Origin: Pseudomonas sp. CBZ-4 | GTDB lineage: Bacteria; Pseudomonadota; Gammaproteobacteria; Pseudomonadales; Pseudomonadaceae | Length of the DNA stretch: 33,431 nucleotides | Assembly (NCBI RefSeq): GCF_000346755.1 | Contig: NZ_ANNV01000118.1 | Coordinates: forward strand, 1 to 33,431 | Direction of reading: 5' to 3' | Part shown: positions 23,600 through 31,079 of the stretch, piece after piece | Layout: every line of letters starts with the position of its first letter | How positions within the stretch are numbered: the first letter of the stretch is position 1 | Translations under genes and position numbers: made by a program | Notes under the pieces: model-generated | The model's input: the letters and a program-made list of their open reading frames with translations, nothing else | Database searches by the model: none | What the model was told of the DNA's origin: nothing

Positions 23600-23618
23600 T
23601 TTGAGAATATTTTGCATT
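23600..23618. promoter_or_regulatory. Fur-box-like site before the TonB receptor
   Basis: TTTGAGAATATTTTGCATT matches 13 of 19 positions of the Fur box AATGAGAATGATTCTCATT. It is in the 118-bp gap between the anti-sigma and receptor genes, where the ECF-dependent promoter should also lie. Confidence 0.5.
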
Positions 23619-23711
23619 CGCAGGTGTGGATTTGTTGACCAGCCCCGTCTTCCCCCGGTCTGTGTTTGATACGCACACCTTTTTGGCTATTTAGCCGCAC
23701 CGGGGGATTCC

Positions 23712-26282
23712 ATGTTTCGCGCGCCTTGCCACGCTTCGCACCTGTTTCTTCGACCGACACTCATCGCTAGCTGCCTGGTATTGAGCCTCAGTGCCCAGGC
23801 CGAATCGCTCACGCTGCAACTGCCTGCGCAGTCGCTGGCCACGTCCCTGAGCCAGGTGGCGCAGCAAGCGAAAATCCAGCTGCTGTTCGATGAAGAACTG
23901 CTCAAGAACGTGCAGGCGCCAGCACTCAACGGCGACTTCACGCCGGAAGTGGCGATTCGTACCCTGCTGAAAAACGGCGAGTTCACCCTGATCAAGGTCG
24001 GCAGCACCTACGTCGTGCGCCCCGATGAGGGCAAGACCACCAACAGTGGCGTTGTTCAACTGGATGCCCTGAGCGTGATCGGCACCGGTAGCCAGGTCGA
24101 CTCCAGCACCGTGGGCCGCTCCACGCTGAGCCAGGCGGATATCGACCGCTACCAGCCCGATAACATTCCTTCACTGTTGCAGACCCTGCCCGGCGTATCC
24201 ATGGGCGGCTCGCCCAAGCCGGGCGGCCAGACCATGAACATCCGCGGCATGGGCGATGCCGAGGATGTGCCGATGACCGTGGATGGCGCGGCCAAAAGCG
24301 GTTTCGAGCGTTATCAACAAGGCACGATCTTCATTGAACCCGAACTGATCAAAAGCATTGAGGTGGAAAAAGGCCCTTACTCGCCATTTACCGGTAACGG
24401 CGGTTTTGGCGGCACGGTCAACATGATCACCAAGGACGCACCCGACCTGCTCAAGGACGGGCAAAATGCCGGGGCGATGGTCAAATACGGCTACGCCAGC
24501 AACAACCACGAGCAGGTCTACACCGGCGCCGTGTATGGCCGCACCGACGACGGCCGCATGGACGGCCTGGCCTACCTGACCAAGCGCGACGGCGACGACC
24601 TCAAGCTCGCCGGCACGCCGCCCGATCCGCGTAATGAATACCCGATCAACCCCAAGCGCTTGCCCAACAGCGCGCAGGATGTCGAAGGCCAGCTGTTCAA
24701 GTTCAACGCGTATTTCACCGATGAACACAGCATGGGCCTGTCTTACTCTCGCGCCCAAAGCCAACGTATGACGCCGTTCTCGGCCAAGTCCTACCCATCA
24801 CCCCCGAAACAACCTGCCATCGACCGTTATGGCTACGCCACGGCGGTGTCTCGTTTCCTGGCCGACCGCGACACAGTGGACACCACCTGGTCGAGCAAGT
24901 ACGAGTACCACCCACTGAACAACCCGCTGATCGACCTGAAGCTGAGCTACTCGGAGTCCAATACCGACCAGACCGATGAGCGCGCCGAGAATGCCGTCAT
25001 TAGCCTGGCTACCGGTGGACGCAAGATGGATACGTCCTACAAAGACCGCATCCTCGAACTGCGCAATACCAGCCTGCTGACCACAGGTCCGCTGGAGCAC
25101 GCGGTGACCACGGGCGTGCAGATCCGCAAGCACAAGCGCGAAACCGAGAGCTGGATGCCGGGCGCCACCTACAACACCGCCAAATACAACTATGGGCATT
25201 TCCAGCCGTACTTCATGCCCCACGGCAAGGTCGATAGCAACGCGTTCTACATCCAGGACGCGATTACCCTGGGCGACGTGACCCTCACGCCATCCCTGCG
25301 TTACGACCACGTGCGCAACCGCGGCGAAGCCAACGATGCGCCGTACTACAGCAGCCCTGACCCGAAAGTGGGCCACGACTACAGCGACCGCACCTACACC
25401 GGTTGGTCACCACGCCTCGCCGCGTTCTGGAACGTGACCCCGGATGTGGCCTTCTTCGCCAGTTGGAACCGCACCTGGCGTGCGCCGGTGATCGATGAAC
25501 AGTACGAAGTCCAGGGCGGCCTCAGCACCCGCAGCGCCACCAGCCTGAACCTCGACCCGGAGCGCATTACGGCGATTACCGCGGGTAACGTCACCAACTT
25601 CTCGGGGCTATTCACCCGCGAGGACAACCTGCAACTGCGCACCACGCTGTTCCACAACCGTATTGAAGACGAAATCATGAAAGCCACCGGCGTCGGCTGC
25701 GAACGACAGTTGACCGTGTCGGGCAGTATCGATTCGGTATGCAGTGACGCGGCAGCCAGGACCAACTATCGCAATGTGGGTGGCATGACCATCAAGGGCG
25801 TCGAGCTGGAAAGCTACTACGACTCGACCTACCTGTTCGGTTCCCTGACGTATTCCTGGGCCACAGGCAAGCGCGACAACCCCTACACCAACCCCTGGGC
25901 GACAGACCTGCACGTGTGGGCGCGGGATATCCCACCGGCCAAATGGGTGGTGGTGCTGGGTACCAAGATCCCGAGCTGGGACGCGCAGGTGGGCTGGCAG
26001 GGCCAGTTCGTACGCAAGACCGATCGCGTGCCCACCGATGTCTACGCGGGCGGTTTGAACTCCACCATCGGCGACTTCATCTACGACCAGACAGAGAACG
26101 CCAGCTACGACACACAAGGCCTGTTCGCCAATTGGAAACCACAGCAGGCCGGTCTCAAGGGCACCGAGATCAACTTCACCGTCGACAACCTGTTCAACCG
26201 CTTCTACCAACCGGCACTCAGCGGTGAAGGTGTCTACAGCCAAGGCCGCAACGCCAAGATCAGCATCACGCGCTTCTTCTGA
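23712..26282 (+). CDS. TonB-dependent receptor with STN signalling domain (haem/haemophore-type)
   Basis: This 856-residue outer-membrane receptor has a signal peptide at 1-30 (cleavage AQA/E). An STN signalling domain follows (about 32-108), which talks to the FecR-like protein. The TonB box is probably DALSV (118-122). The plug is at about 132-245 (IPSLLQTLPGVSMGG, MNIRGMGDAEDVPMTVDGA, GTIFIEPELIKSIEVEKGPYS) and a beta-barrel ends in a terminal Phe (ISITRFF). The plug resembles the haemoglobin/haemophore receptor branch. The barrel has a WRAP..LNLDPE region in place of FRAP/NPNL, and I see no His between them, so haem is not proven. There is no adjacent haemophore gene. It is probably controlled by Fur and the FecI-like sigma. 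Confidence 0.88.
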   Translation: MFRAPCHASHLFLRPTLIASCLVLSLSAQAESLTLQLPAQSLATSLSQVAQQAKIQLLFDEELLKNVQAPALNGDFTPEVAIRTLLKNGEFTLIKVGSTYVVRPDEGKTTNSGVVQLDALSVIGTGSQVDSSTVGRSTLSQADIDRYQPDNIPSLLQTLPGVSMGGSPKPGGQTMNIRGMGDAEDVPMTVDGAAKSGFERYQQGTIFIEPELIKSIEVEKGPYSPFTGNGGFGGTVNMITKDAPDLLKDGQNAGAMVKYGYASNNHEQVYTGAVYGRTDDGRMDGLAYLTKRDGDDLKLAGTPPDPRNEYPINPKRLPNSAQDVEGQLFKFNAYFTDEHSMGLSYSRAQSQRMTPFSAKSYPSPPKQPAIDRYGYATAVSRFLADRDTVDTTWSSKYEYHPLNNPLIDLKLSYSESNTDQTDERAENAVISLATGGRKMDTSYKDRILELRNTSLLTTGPLEHAVTTGVQIRKHKRETESWMPGATYNTAKYNYGHFQPYFMPHGKVDSNAFYIQDAITLGDVTLTPSLRYDHVRNRGEANDAPYYSSPDPKVGHDYSDRTYTGWSPRLAAFWNVTPDVAFFASWNRTWRAPVIDEQYEVQGGLSTRSATSLNLDPERITAITAGNVTNFSGLFTREDNLQLRTTLFHNRIEDEIMKATGVGCERQLTVSGSIDSVCSDAAARTNYRNVGGMTIKGVELESYYDSTYLFGSLTYSWATGKRDNPYTNPWATDLHVWARDIPPAKWVVVLGTKIPSWDAQVGWQGQFVRKTDRVPTDVYAGGLNSTIGDFIYDQTENASYDTQGLFANWKPQQAGLKGTEINFTVDNLFNRFYQPALSGEGVYSQGRNAKISITRFF

Positions 26283-26341
26283 AAAAACTGTACGGATAAA
26301 TCCGCACCCAGCTGTAGGCCCTTGATTGGCGGGGGGTGTGG

Positions 26342-26370
26342 CTAGATGGGCTTCCCTTGAAGCCCTCTAG
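26342..26370 (+). promoter_or_regulatory. Long hairpin between the receptor and the EamA gene
   Basis: CTAGATGGGCTTC and GAAGCCCTCTAG pair over 12 bp with one bulged T and a CCTT loop. There is no T-tract. It ends 16 bases before the EamA start codon, so it may be a processing or translational control element, or a weak terminator for the receptor transcript. Confidence 0.45.
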
Positions 26371-26386
26371 ATTCTGGTTGCCTTCC

Positions 26387-27280
26387 ATGAGCTCGCGCGA
26401 AAACACCGGCATGGCCCTCGGCCTGCTGGGCGTCATCATCTTCAGCCTGACCCTGCCCTTCACCCGCATCGTGGTGCAGGAAATCCACCCGCTGCTCAAC
26501 GGCCTCGGCCGCGCGCTGTTCGCGGCGGTCCCGGCGGCGGCGCTGTTGCTGTGGCGCCGCGAGCAATGGCCGACCTGGCGCCAGGTGCGCGGCCTGTGCC
26601 TGGTGATTGCCGGGGTGATCTTAGGTTTCCCGGTGCTGTCGGCGTGGGCCATGCAAACCCTGCCGGCGTCCCATGGCGCGCTGGTCAACGGCCTGCAACC
26701 GCTGTGCGTGGCGCTGTATGCGGCGTGGCTGTCCCACGAGCGGCCGTCCAAGGCCTTCTGGGCCTGCGCGGCGCTGGGCAGTGGCTTGGTGTTGAGTTAT
26801 GCGTTGATCACCGGTGCGGGCAGTATTCAGGCGGGCGATTTACTGATGCTCGGCGCCATCGCGGTGGGCGGCCTGGGTTATGCCGAAGGTGGCCGACTGG
26901 CCAAGGAGATGGGCGGCTGGCAGGTGATCTGCTGGGCGCTGGTGCTGTCGACGCCGGTGTTGATCGGCCCGGTGTGGTACCTGGCGGCGCAGCATCAAGG
27001 GGCGATTTCCACGCGGGCCTGGTGGGCCTTCGGTTATGTGTCGCTGTTCTCGCAGTTCCTCGGGTTCTTTGCCTGGTATGCCGGGCTGGCCATGGGCGGG
27101 ATCGCGCGGGTGAGCCAGATTCAGTTGTTGCAGATCTTCTTTACCATCGCGTTTTCGGCGTTGTTCTTTGGTGAACAGATCGAGCCGATTACCTGGGTGT
27201 TTGCGTGTGGGGTGATTGTGACGGTGATGCTGGGGCGCAAGACCTCGGTGCAGCCTGCGCCCAAGCCTAGCGCGGTCTGA
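26387..27280 (+). CDS. EamA/DMT-family exporter
   Basis: This is a 297-residue inner-membrane transporter with ten predicted helices in two EamA repeats (about 8-140 and 150-285). LGLLGVIIFSLTLPFTRI opens the first repeat; PLCVALYAAWLSHERPS lies in the first repeat and LLQIFFTIAFSALFFGEQI in the second. Such proteins export amino acids or other small metabolites; the substrate is unknown. The ATG at 26387 has no clear ribosome-binding site; a GTG at 26336 just after GGGGGG would be the alternative. A hairpin lies just upstream and a REPIN follows. Confidence 0.88.
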   Translation: MSSRENTGMALGLLGVIIFSLTLPFTRIVVQEIHPLLNGLGRALFAAVPAAALLLWRREQWPTWRQVRGLCLVIAGVILGFPVLSAWAMQTLPASHGALVNGLQPLCVALYAAWLSHERPSKAFWACAALGSGLVLSYALITGAGSIQAGDLLMLGAIAVGGLGYAEGGRLAKEMGGWQVICWALVLSTPVLIGPVWYLAAQHQGAISTRAWWAFGYVSLFSQFLGFFAWYAGLAMGGIARVSQIQLLQIFFTIAFSALFFGEQIEPITWVFACGVIVTVMLGRKTSVQPAPKPSAV

Positions 27281-27297
27281 CAGTGGAAGGAGATTAG

Positions 27298-27386
27298 TGT
27301 GGGAGCGGGCTTGCCCGCGATAGCAGTCTGTCAGTTGATGAATCAGGTGCTGATCCACTGCAATCGCGGGCAAGCCCGCTCCCACA
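27298..27386. repeat. REPIN 6
   Basis: Both arms are of the GCGGGCTTGCCCGC subtype, the only homogeneous pair of this kind in the window. It lies between the convergent EamA and methyltransferase genes. Confidence 0.9.
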
Positions 27387-27396
27387 AGGTTTTGTG

Positions 27397-28605
27397 TCAG
27401 TTCAGGTAGCCATCCGCCCGCAGCAGAGTTTCCAGGCAGTGTTCGGTGATGTGGTAGAACGCCTTCAGTTCCTGGATTTTCTCCAGCAACTGCGCATTAT
27501 CCACCGGTTCCGCACGCTTCACCGCGAGGATCATCTTGTTCTTGTTGGTGTGGTCCAACGAGATGAACTCGAACACCTTGGTCTCATAACCACAGGCTTC
27601 CAGAAACAGCGCACGCAAACTGTCGGTGACCATCTCGGCCTGCTGGCCCAGGTGCAAACCGTATTGCAGCATCGGCTTCAACAGCGCCGGGCTCTGGATC
27701 TGCAGGCGGATCTGTTTGTGGCAGCACGGCGAGCACATGATGATCGACGCGCCGGAGCGGATGCCGGTGTGGATCGCATAGTCGGTGGCAATGTCGCAGG
27801 CATGCAGGGCGATCATCACGTCCAGTTCGCTGGGCGCCACGCTGCGCACGTCGCCGCACTTGAACACCAGCCCCGGATGCTCCAGGCGCGCGGCGGCGGT
27901 GTTGCACAGGGTCACCATGTCTTCACGCAGCTCGACGCCCGTCACTTCGCCCTCGGCCTTGAGGGTGTTGCGCAGGTAATCGTGGATGGCGAACGTCAGG
28001 TAACCCTTGCCCGAACCGAAATCCGCCACGCGCACCGGCTGGTCCAGCTTGAGCGGTGAGGTGGTCAGCGCATGGCTGAACACTTCGATGAACTTGTTGA
28101 TCTGCTTCCACTTGCGCGACATCGACGGGATCAGCGCCTGCTTGGCGTCGGTCACGCCGAGGTCGGCGAGGAATGGCCGGCTGAGGTCGAGGAAGCGATT
28201 TTTCTCACGGTTGTGCTCGGCGCTCGGCGCCTCGCGCAGTTGCTGCGGCTTGCTCTTGAACAGCGAGCTTTTGTTCTTCTTGCTGTATTCCAGCTGGGCT
28301 TCGTCAGTCAGCGCCAGCAGGTGCGCGTTCTTGAACTGCGCCGGCAGCAGCGCGGCAATCGTCGCCACGCCCTCGGCCACGGGGAAGTTCTTGGTGATGT
28401 CGCGGGTTTTATAGCGATAGACGAAGGACAGGCATGGCTGTTCCTTGACCGTCACCGCCTTGATGATCAGCCGTTGCAACTCGGCTTCGTCACCGACGTA
28501 TTTGGCCAGCACCAGCTTGATAAAGGCGTTCTGCGCGAGGCTGGTGCCCAGCAGTTCGATGAACTGGGCGTGGTGGTCGCTGACGGGTTGAGCGGTGACG
28601 GACAT
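27397..28605 (-). CDS. Class I SAM-dependent methyltransferase
   Basis: This is a 402-residue cytoplasmic protein. The N-terminal region (1-190) is of unknown fold and includes a Lys/Arg-rich stretch (KKNKSSLFKSKPQQLRE). The methyltransferase fold begins with VADFGSGKGYLTFAIHDYLR (motif I), then GVELREDMV and VFKCGDVRSV. DVMIALHACDIATDYAI and MCSPCCHKQIR are typical of the Methyltransf_32 type group, whose substrates are not established. ATG at 28605 is chosen, with GAGG 12 bases away; a TTG at 28611 sits better with that GAGG and may be the real start. It is a single gene flanked by REPINs on both sides. Confidence 0.86.
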   Translation of the reverse strand: MSVTAQPVSDHHAQFIELLGTSLAQNAFIKLVLAKYVGDEAELQRLIIKAVTVKEQPCLSFVYRYKTRDITKNFPVAEGVATIAALLPAQFKNAHLLALTDEAQLEYSKKNKSSLFKSKPQQLREAPSAEHNREKNRFLDLSRPFLADLGVTDAKQALIPSMSRKWKQINKFIEVFSHALTTSPLKLDQPVRVADFGSGKGYLTFAIHDYLRNTLKAEGEVTGVELREDMVTLCNTAAARLEHPGLVFKCGDVRSVAPSELDVMIALHACDIATDYAIHTGIRSGASIIMCSPCCHKQIRLQIQSPALLKPMLQYGLHLGQQAEMVTDSLRALFLEACGYETKVFEFISLDHTNKNKMILAVKRAEPVDNAQLLEKIQELKAFYHITEHCLETLLRADGYLN

Positions 28606-28725
28606 GAACAAAAACGCCTCGGGCAGGGAATGCCGGGCATTTTAGGGGGGATGGGGCTGGAGGGCACGGGCTTATTTGACTAACGGTCGATGAAGCGCCA
28701 CAAACCAAATGTGAAAACAGGCTGG

Positions 28726-28812
28726 TGTGGGAGCTGGCTTGCCTGCGATGCAGACGCCTCGGTGAGTCAGATGTACCGAGGTGATGCTATCGCAGGCAAG
28801 CCAGCTCCCACA
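28726..28812. repeat. REPIN 7
   Basis: Both arms are of the CTGGCTTGCCTGC subtype. It lies between two same-strand genes (the TPM protein and the methyltransferase), upstream of the methyltransferase start. Confidence 0.9.
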
Positions 28813-28849
28813 TGAAACCGTGCCCACATGGAGAACCGTGTCGCCTGGA

Positions 28850-29467
28850 TTATTTGAGGACGACCAGGCGATTCGGCAGCTCGTTACGCGTCTGCGTCAC
28901 CGGCACATGCACCTTCAACAACTCGCCACACGCCTCGATGCAGTCGATAAACCCGGCCAGCGTCTGCCCCTGCTTCACCTGCTGGGTAAACGCCTGCACG
29001 ATGGCATCCCAACTGCCGTCATCCAGGCGCTTGGAAATCCCGTCATCCACCAGGATCTCCACATAGCGCTCCGCCTCGCTGACAAAGATCAGCACCCCGG
29101 TGCTGCCCAGCGTGTGATGCAGGTTCTGCTCCAGGAACTGCCGCCGCGCCAGGTTGGACGCACGCCAGTGGCGCACCGAACGCGGGATCAAACGGGTAGT
29201 GACCTTGGGCAGACGAAACACCAGGCACAACACGATGAACGTCGCCCATTGCGCCAGCAGCAAGGTGTACATGGTCAGGTAGCCCGACAGGTAATGCACC
29301 ACACCTGGCACTACCAACGCGATGAGGCTGGCCCACAGCAAAGGAATGTAGGCGTAGTCATCGGCGCGGGCGGCCAGCACAGTCACCAGTTCGGCGTCGG
29401 TGGTTTTCTCGACGCGGGCAATCGCTTCGGCCACTTGGCGCTGCTCGTGTTCAGTCAGTAATGCCAT
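28850..29467 (-). CDS. TPM-domain membrane protein
   Basis: This is a 205-residue protein with a split TPM (DUF477) fold. The N-terminal HEQRQVAEAIARVEKTTDAELVTVLA strand-helix starts the domain. Two membrane helices (about 40-85) are inserted, and the C-terminal part resumes with TGVLIFVSEAERYVEILVDDGI and LDDGSWDAIV. It is the last gene of the lemA-TPM-TPM cluster and is probably cotranscribed, with a 31-bp gap. The cellular role of these proteins is not established, though they are often linked to envelope maintenance. Confidence 0.85.
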   Translation of the reverse strand: MALLTEHEQRQVAEAIARVEKTTDAELVTVLAARADDYAYIPLLWASLIALVVPGVVHYLSGYLTMYTLLLAQWATFIVLCLVFRLPKVTTRLIPRSVRHWRASNLARRQFLEQNLHHTLGSTGVLIFVSEAERYVEILVDDGISKRLDDGSWDAIVQAFTQQVKQGQTLAGFIDCIEACGELLKVHVPVTQTRNELPNRLVVLK

Positions 29468-29498
29468 GGTTGTAGATGCTCTTTTCTAGTTATTGTCA

Positions 29499-30224
29499 TT
29501 ACCAGCCACCCGATGCCCCGCCGCCGCCGAAGCCGCCACCGCCGCCGCGGAAACCACCGCCGCCGCCGCCACCACCACCGCGACCACTGCTGCTGAGGAT
29601 CGCCAGCAGGATCGCGCCCACCGGCAGGCCCAGGCGATTGCACAGCCACAACACGCCGATCAGCAGGATAAACAGGCCAATGGAAAACCCCGGATTATCC
29701 TTGGCAAAGTTGGCATCCGCCACATGCGCCGGCACCGCCAGCGGTTCACCGCCCACCACCTGCACCATCGCCGCCACGCCGTCGCTGATGCCCTGGCTGT
29801 AGTTGCCGGCCTTGAACTTGGGCGCGATCACCTGGTTGATGATCACCCACGACTGCGCATCGGTGAGCACGCCTTCCAGGCCATAGCCGACTTCGATGCG
29901 CAATTTGCGCTCATCACGGGCGACGATCAACAGCGCGCCATTGTCCTTGCCCTTCTGACCGATGCCCCAGTGGCGGCCCAATTGGTAACCGAAGTCTTCA
30001 ATCGGCACGCCCTGCAGGTCGGGCACGGTGACCACCACGATCTGGTCGCCCGAGGTCTGCTCCAGCGCCTGCAATTGCTGGGTCAGTTGCTCGCGCGTCG
30101 CCGGGTCGATCATCTGGGCGGTGTCCACCACCCGCCCGCTCAGCGCCGGGAACGTCAGCGCCGCCTGGGCCACGCCCACGCAGGCCAACAGCCACAGCGC
30201 CAGGCCTATCCTTAATAAACGCAT
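29499..30224 (-). CDS. TPM-domain protein with Gly-rich tail (YgcG-like)
   Basis: This is a 241-residue secreted or membrane-anchored protein. A signal peptide at 1-22 (cleavage AQA/AL) precedes a periplasmic TPM domain (about 30-160: VDTAQMIDPATREQLTQQL, VVVTVPDLQG, DNGALLIVARDERKLRIEVGYGLEG in segments). A membrane helix follows (about 180-215). The C-terminal tail is almost entirely Gly with Phe and Arg (from about 213), encoded by a CCG/CCA-repeat stretch. This is the usual YgcG layout. GAGG lies five bases before the ATG at 30224; an earlier GTG at 30230 overlaps that ribosome-binding site. It is 18 bp downstream of lemA. Confidence 0.9.
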   Translation of the reverse strand: MRLLRIGLALWLLACVGVAQAALTFPALSGRVVDTAQMIDPATREQLTQQLQALEQTSGDQIVVVTVPDLQGVPIEDFGYQLGRHWGIGQKGKDNGALLIVARDERKLRIEVGYGLEGVLTDAQSWVIINQVIAPKFKAGNYSQGISDGVAAMVQVVGGEPLAVPAHVADANFAKDNPGFSIGLFILLIGVLWLCNRLGLPVGAILLAILSSSGRGGGGGGGGGFRGGGGGFGGGGASGGW

Positions 30225-30242
30225 CGACACCTCAATGCAGCG

Positions 30243-30854
30243 TTATTTGAACTTCACTTGCGGTGCTTTATCGGCATCGGCGCTGGTGGCTTCAAACGTG
30301 GCGCGGATCGGCAAGTCGCTGTACATCACGCTGTGCCACAGGCGGCCAGGGAAGGTACGGATCTCGGTGTTGTAGGCCTGCACCGCCTGGATAAAGTCGC
30401 GGCGCGCCACGGCGATGCGGTTTTCGGTGCCTTCAAGTTGGGATTGCAGGGCCAGGAAGTTCTGGTTGGCCTTGAGGTCCGGGTAGCGTTCGGACACCAC
30501 CATCAAACGGCTGAGGGCACCGCTCAAGCCGTCCTGGGCTTGCTGGAACTGCTTGAGTTTTTCCGGGTTGTCGAGGGTGCTGGCATCCACCTGGATCGAG
30601 GTGGCCTTGGCCCGCGCTTCGATCACGGCGGTGAGGGTGTCTTGCTCATGGGCGGCGTAACCCTTGACCACTTCCACCAGGTTGGGGATCAGGTCGGCGC
30701 GGCGCTGGTACTGGTTCTGCACCTGGCCCCAGGCAGCTTTGGCCTGTTCGTCGAGGGTCGGGATGTTGTTGATGCCGCAACCGCTCAGCACGCTGCTGAT
30801 CAGTAGCAAAGCCGCGGCTTTCAAGCCCCAGCGGTAACCTTGTGCTGCTTGCAT
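30243..30854 (-). CDS. LemA-family lipoprotein
   Basis: This is a 203-residue LemA protein. The N-terminus is a lipoprotein signal with lipobox LSGC (Cys26), so it is anchored to a membrane. The LemA body is long antiparallel helices: WGQVQNQYQRRADLIPNLVEVVKGYA, EQDTLTAVIEARAKAT, SRLMVVSERYPDLKANQNFLALQSQLEGTENRIAVARRDF read in segments. GGAG lies seven bases before the ATG at 30854. It heads the lemA-TPM-TPM cluster; the function is not established. Confidence 0.92.
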   Translation of the reverse strand: MQAAQGYRWGLKAAALLLISSVLSGCGINNIPTLDEQAKAAWGQVQNQYQRRADLIPNLVEVVKGYAAHEQDTLTAVIEARAKATSIQVDASTLDNPEKLKQFQQAQDGLSGALSRLMVVSERYPDLKANQNFLALQSQLEGTENRIAVARRDFIQAVQAYNTEIRTFPGRLWHSVMYSDLPIRATFEATSADADKAPQVKFK

Positions 30855-31079
30855 GGTGTTTCTCCTGGCGAACCTTGATGGAATTGGGCAGCCGTGAGGC
30901 ATAATCCGCTACCACGACTGGATTGCATCGAATCAATCAGCTAAAAAGATGCCCACCGCTAATAAGAGTTCCGAAGTGTGCGGCATTTGTCGGTATAACA
31001 CTCGAACAACAACATACGTCCCCCACATTTTGGCAGAACAGCGCGTTTTCGCTGGGCAGTGTGCCGAAAAAGGATATTC

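Noticed and set aside
23712..26282. Naming the receptor hasR
   Set aside because: The plug is similar, but there is no haemophore gene and the expected His in the FRAP/NPNL-like region is missing.
29519..29590. CCG/CCA-rich tract as a satellite repeat
   Set aside because: It encodes the Gly-rich tail usual for YgcG-like TPM proteins on the minus strand, so it is coding low complexity.
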